Both the position numbers and the translations under genes were made by a program. A stretch of 6,113 nt of DNA from an archaeon. Lineage in GTDB: Archaea; Asgardarchaeota; Hermodarchaeia; Hermodarchaeales; Hermodarchaeaceae. A model generated the notes under the pieces. It was not told the origin of the DNA, did no database searches, and saw only the letters and a program-made list of their open reading frames with translations. This document shows, piece after piece, positions 4,971 to 6,113 of the stretch (position 1 is the first letter of the stretch; the number at the start of each line of letters is the position of its first letter). The DNA lies in contig JABXGX010000314.1 in the NCBI GenBank assembly GCA_016550405.1, positions 1 to 6,113 of the forward strand, in the 5' to 3' direction.

Positions 4971-4980
4971 TTTTTCTTGT
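4971..4980 (+). terminator. Possible T-tract terminator after the regulator
   Basis: TTTTTCTTGT lies 56 bp after the regulator stop in a 248-bp convergent gap and is the first T-rich run on that strand. No stable hairpin precedes it, which is acceptable for archaeal termination. Confidence 0.3.
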
Positions 4981-5143
4981 TACGTAGGTCTGGAGGTACT
5001 ATAGAACCACATGATGGCAGTTTATGAACTACCCGGTCCTTGCCAGAAGCCAGATTTTAGAAATTTTATTTTATAATGAAGTGAAACAAATCATCTTATC
5101 GTAGAATGGAAAACTGGTGTCCTAGGAATTCATTTTCTTCTGG

Positions 5144-5148
5144 AAAAA
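5144..5148 (-). terminator. Possible T-tract terminator after the radical SAM gene
   Basis: On the minus strand a TTTTT run lies 15 bp after the TAA at 5164-5166, within a pyrimidine-rich stretch. No hairpin is evident. The rest of the 4916-5163 gap shows no supported gene. Confidence 0.3.
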
Positions 5149-5163
5149 GAGGATGTAGGAAAT

Positions 5164-6113
5164 TTAAGGTCGTAGCATTAAGAAGAGGTCTCTGAGCATA
5201 ATGACTACGCCTTGTTTCATCATGTAGCGGTAACAGTTGCGTTTGATTTTATTGGATGAGAATAGCCCGCCGATACGGCGCCTCCACGAACCAAAGAACT
5301 TCTTGTAACATCGGTAGAGTTCTTGTTGGACTTCACGGCGTGACAGATGTTCGGTGGGCATCACAGCGTGAACCATATCGTAATGGAACCAATTCTCGTC
5401 CTCTATCCATCCTTCCCGTTTGGCGATCTCGTATAATTCTGTTCCGGGATATGGCGTCAGAATCATAAAGATGGCAATGTCGGGATTTACATCATCTAAC
5501 CAGTTCCGGAAGGCTTCAATTGATTCATGGGTGTCGTTGCGATCGCCAATGATTGCAGTCGTTTGTGACATGATATTATTCGCTTTCAACAAATCCATGG
5601 CTTGTTTGGCCATTGACGGATTCAGACCTTTTCGGTATTGCTCTAATCGTGACGCATCATAGGTTTCTACGCCGGCCATGGTCCAATGGAGCCCTGTTTG
5701 GTGCATTTTCGGGAGGAGGGTTTGGTGGTTAATAATATCATCCGCTCGAATTTGCATGAACCAGAGGAGGTCATCGGTAATACCACGGTTGAGTAATTCA
5801 TTGCAGAATTGGTCCATCCACTTTCCTAAGCCCAGATTGTCATCGGTGAGCCAGAGGAATCGGCTCCCAAATTCACGGTAGACGTATTCGAATTCATCGG
5901 CTACACGTTTGGGGGATTTCCGTCGACAGCGTCCCCAGTAGTTCCATTGAGTGCAGAAGGAGCATTGATGGTTGCAGCCCCGAGATGCTTCGATTAACGC
6001 ATAAGGGTTCTTCTTTCCTGCCATCATGGTGAAATGATAGTGTTTCATGTGTTCTCGAACGAAATGATACCCGGGATAGGGCAACGAATCGAGGTCCTTG
6101 ATAAAGGGTCGAT
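5164..6113 (-). CDS. B12-binding-type radical SAM protein, C-terminal part (5' partial)
   Basis: The frame is open to the right edge, so the true start lies outside; the TTG at 6084 is not the start. The residues just before it (RPFIKDLDSLPYPGYH) match the linker that usually follows an N-terminal cobalamin-binding domain. Numbered from the TTG, CNHQCSFC (37-44) is the CxxxCxxC motif that ligates the 4Fe-4S cluster used to cleave S-adenosylmethionine. TQWNYWGRCR follows it, as in BchE-like proteins. Later core elements are WLTDDN (78-83), MQIRADDI (110-117), GVETYD (138-143) and a family-typical TPYPGTELYE (210-219). The visible part is 306 residues plus nine before the TTG, consistent with about 450-500 in full. 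Such proteins catalyse radical methylation, cyclisation or ring formation. A tetrapyrrole or lipid substrate is possible, but nothing here identifies it. The tail is basic and ends in a hydrophobic patch (VVIMLRDLFLMLRP) that could touch membrane. Confidence 0.88.
   Translation of the reverse strand, partial: RPFIKDLDSLPYPGYHFVREHMKHYHFTMMAGKKNPYALIEASRGCNHQCSFCTQWNYWGRCRRKSPKRVADEFEYVYREFGSRFLWLTDDNLGLGKWMDQFCNELLNRGITDDLLWFMQIRADDIINHQTLLPKMHQTGLHWTMAGVETYDASRLEQYRKGLNPSMAKQAMDLLKANNIMSQTTAIIGDRNDTHESIEAFRNWLDDVNPDIAIFMILTPYPGTELYEIAKREGWIEDENWFHYDMVHAVMPTEHLSRREVQQELYRCYKKFFGSWRRRIGGLFSSNKIKRNCYRYMMKQGVVIMLRDLFLMLRP

Noticed and set aside
5011..5076. 21-codon frame MMAVYELPGPC... after a GGAGGT (4992-4997)
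   Set aside because: The ribosome site is 13 nt from the ATG, too far, and the peptide shows no recognisable property.
5113..5139. ACTGGTGT ... CATTTTCTT as a possible third copy of the direct repeat
   Set aside because: Both words occur in copy B, but the spacing differs (10 vs 23 nt) and nothing between them aligns.
5256..5881. Three + strand frames opposite the radical SAM gene
   Set aside because: They are shadows of a gene with an intact 4Fe-4S motif and none shows an independent domain.

Overview
The window looks archaeal. The core is an adjacent cytidylyltransferase / CDP-alcohol transferase pair of the type that makes inositol phosphodiesters in thermophilic archaea and some bacteria. 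Several candidate promoters are plain AT-rich TATA-like boxes, most starts lack a strong Shine-Dalgarno, and the regulator is a small winged-helix protein of archaeal character. An Asgard (Thorarchaeota-like) source is my best guess, but it rests on general impression rather than a marker gene.

Layout, left to right. Positions 1-96 hold the last 31 codons of a + strand gene. A 201-bp gap follows, and then a minus-strand membrane protein (298-1086) whose core resembles a site-2 protease (M50) fold with its zinc motif lost. This gene is flanked by two copies of a degenerate direct repeat (about 181-266 and 1115-1196; 34 of 46 ungapped positions identical). A strong hairpin (1090-1121) abuts its start codon. 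The 416-bp gap 1087-1502 has no convincing gene but contains several small inverted and direct repeats.

A + strand TIM-barrel sugar-phosphate isomerase/epimerase-like gene (1503-2342) meets, tail to tail with 3 bp between them, a minus-strand unit. That unit is CDP-alcohol phosphatidyltransferase (2346-3116), preceded by a nucleotidyltransferase closely resembling CTP:inositol-1-phosphate cytidylyltransferase (3124-3843). A small protein of unknown function (3929-4174) probably heads the unit. The two enzymes are best read as the split form of the usually fused IPCT/DIPPS enzyme: the first would make CDP-inositol and the second would transfer phosphoinositol to an alcohol acceptor. The isomerase-like gene may act on a related polyol, but that is inference from position.

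Divergent from this unit is a winged-helix regulator (4328-4915). The shared intergenic region carries a two-copy 14-bp direct repeat and a three-half-site operator (TTACCTA class), so local or autogenous control is plausible. After a convergent 248-bp gap comes the C-terminal part of a B12-binding radical SAM protein (5164-6113, minus), whose N-terminus lies beyond the right edge. I saw no tRNA, rRNA, CRISPR array or transposase.
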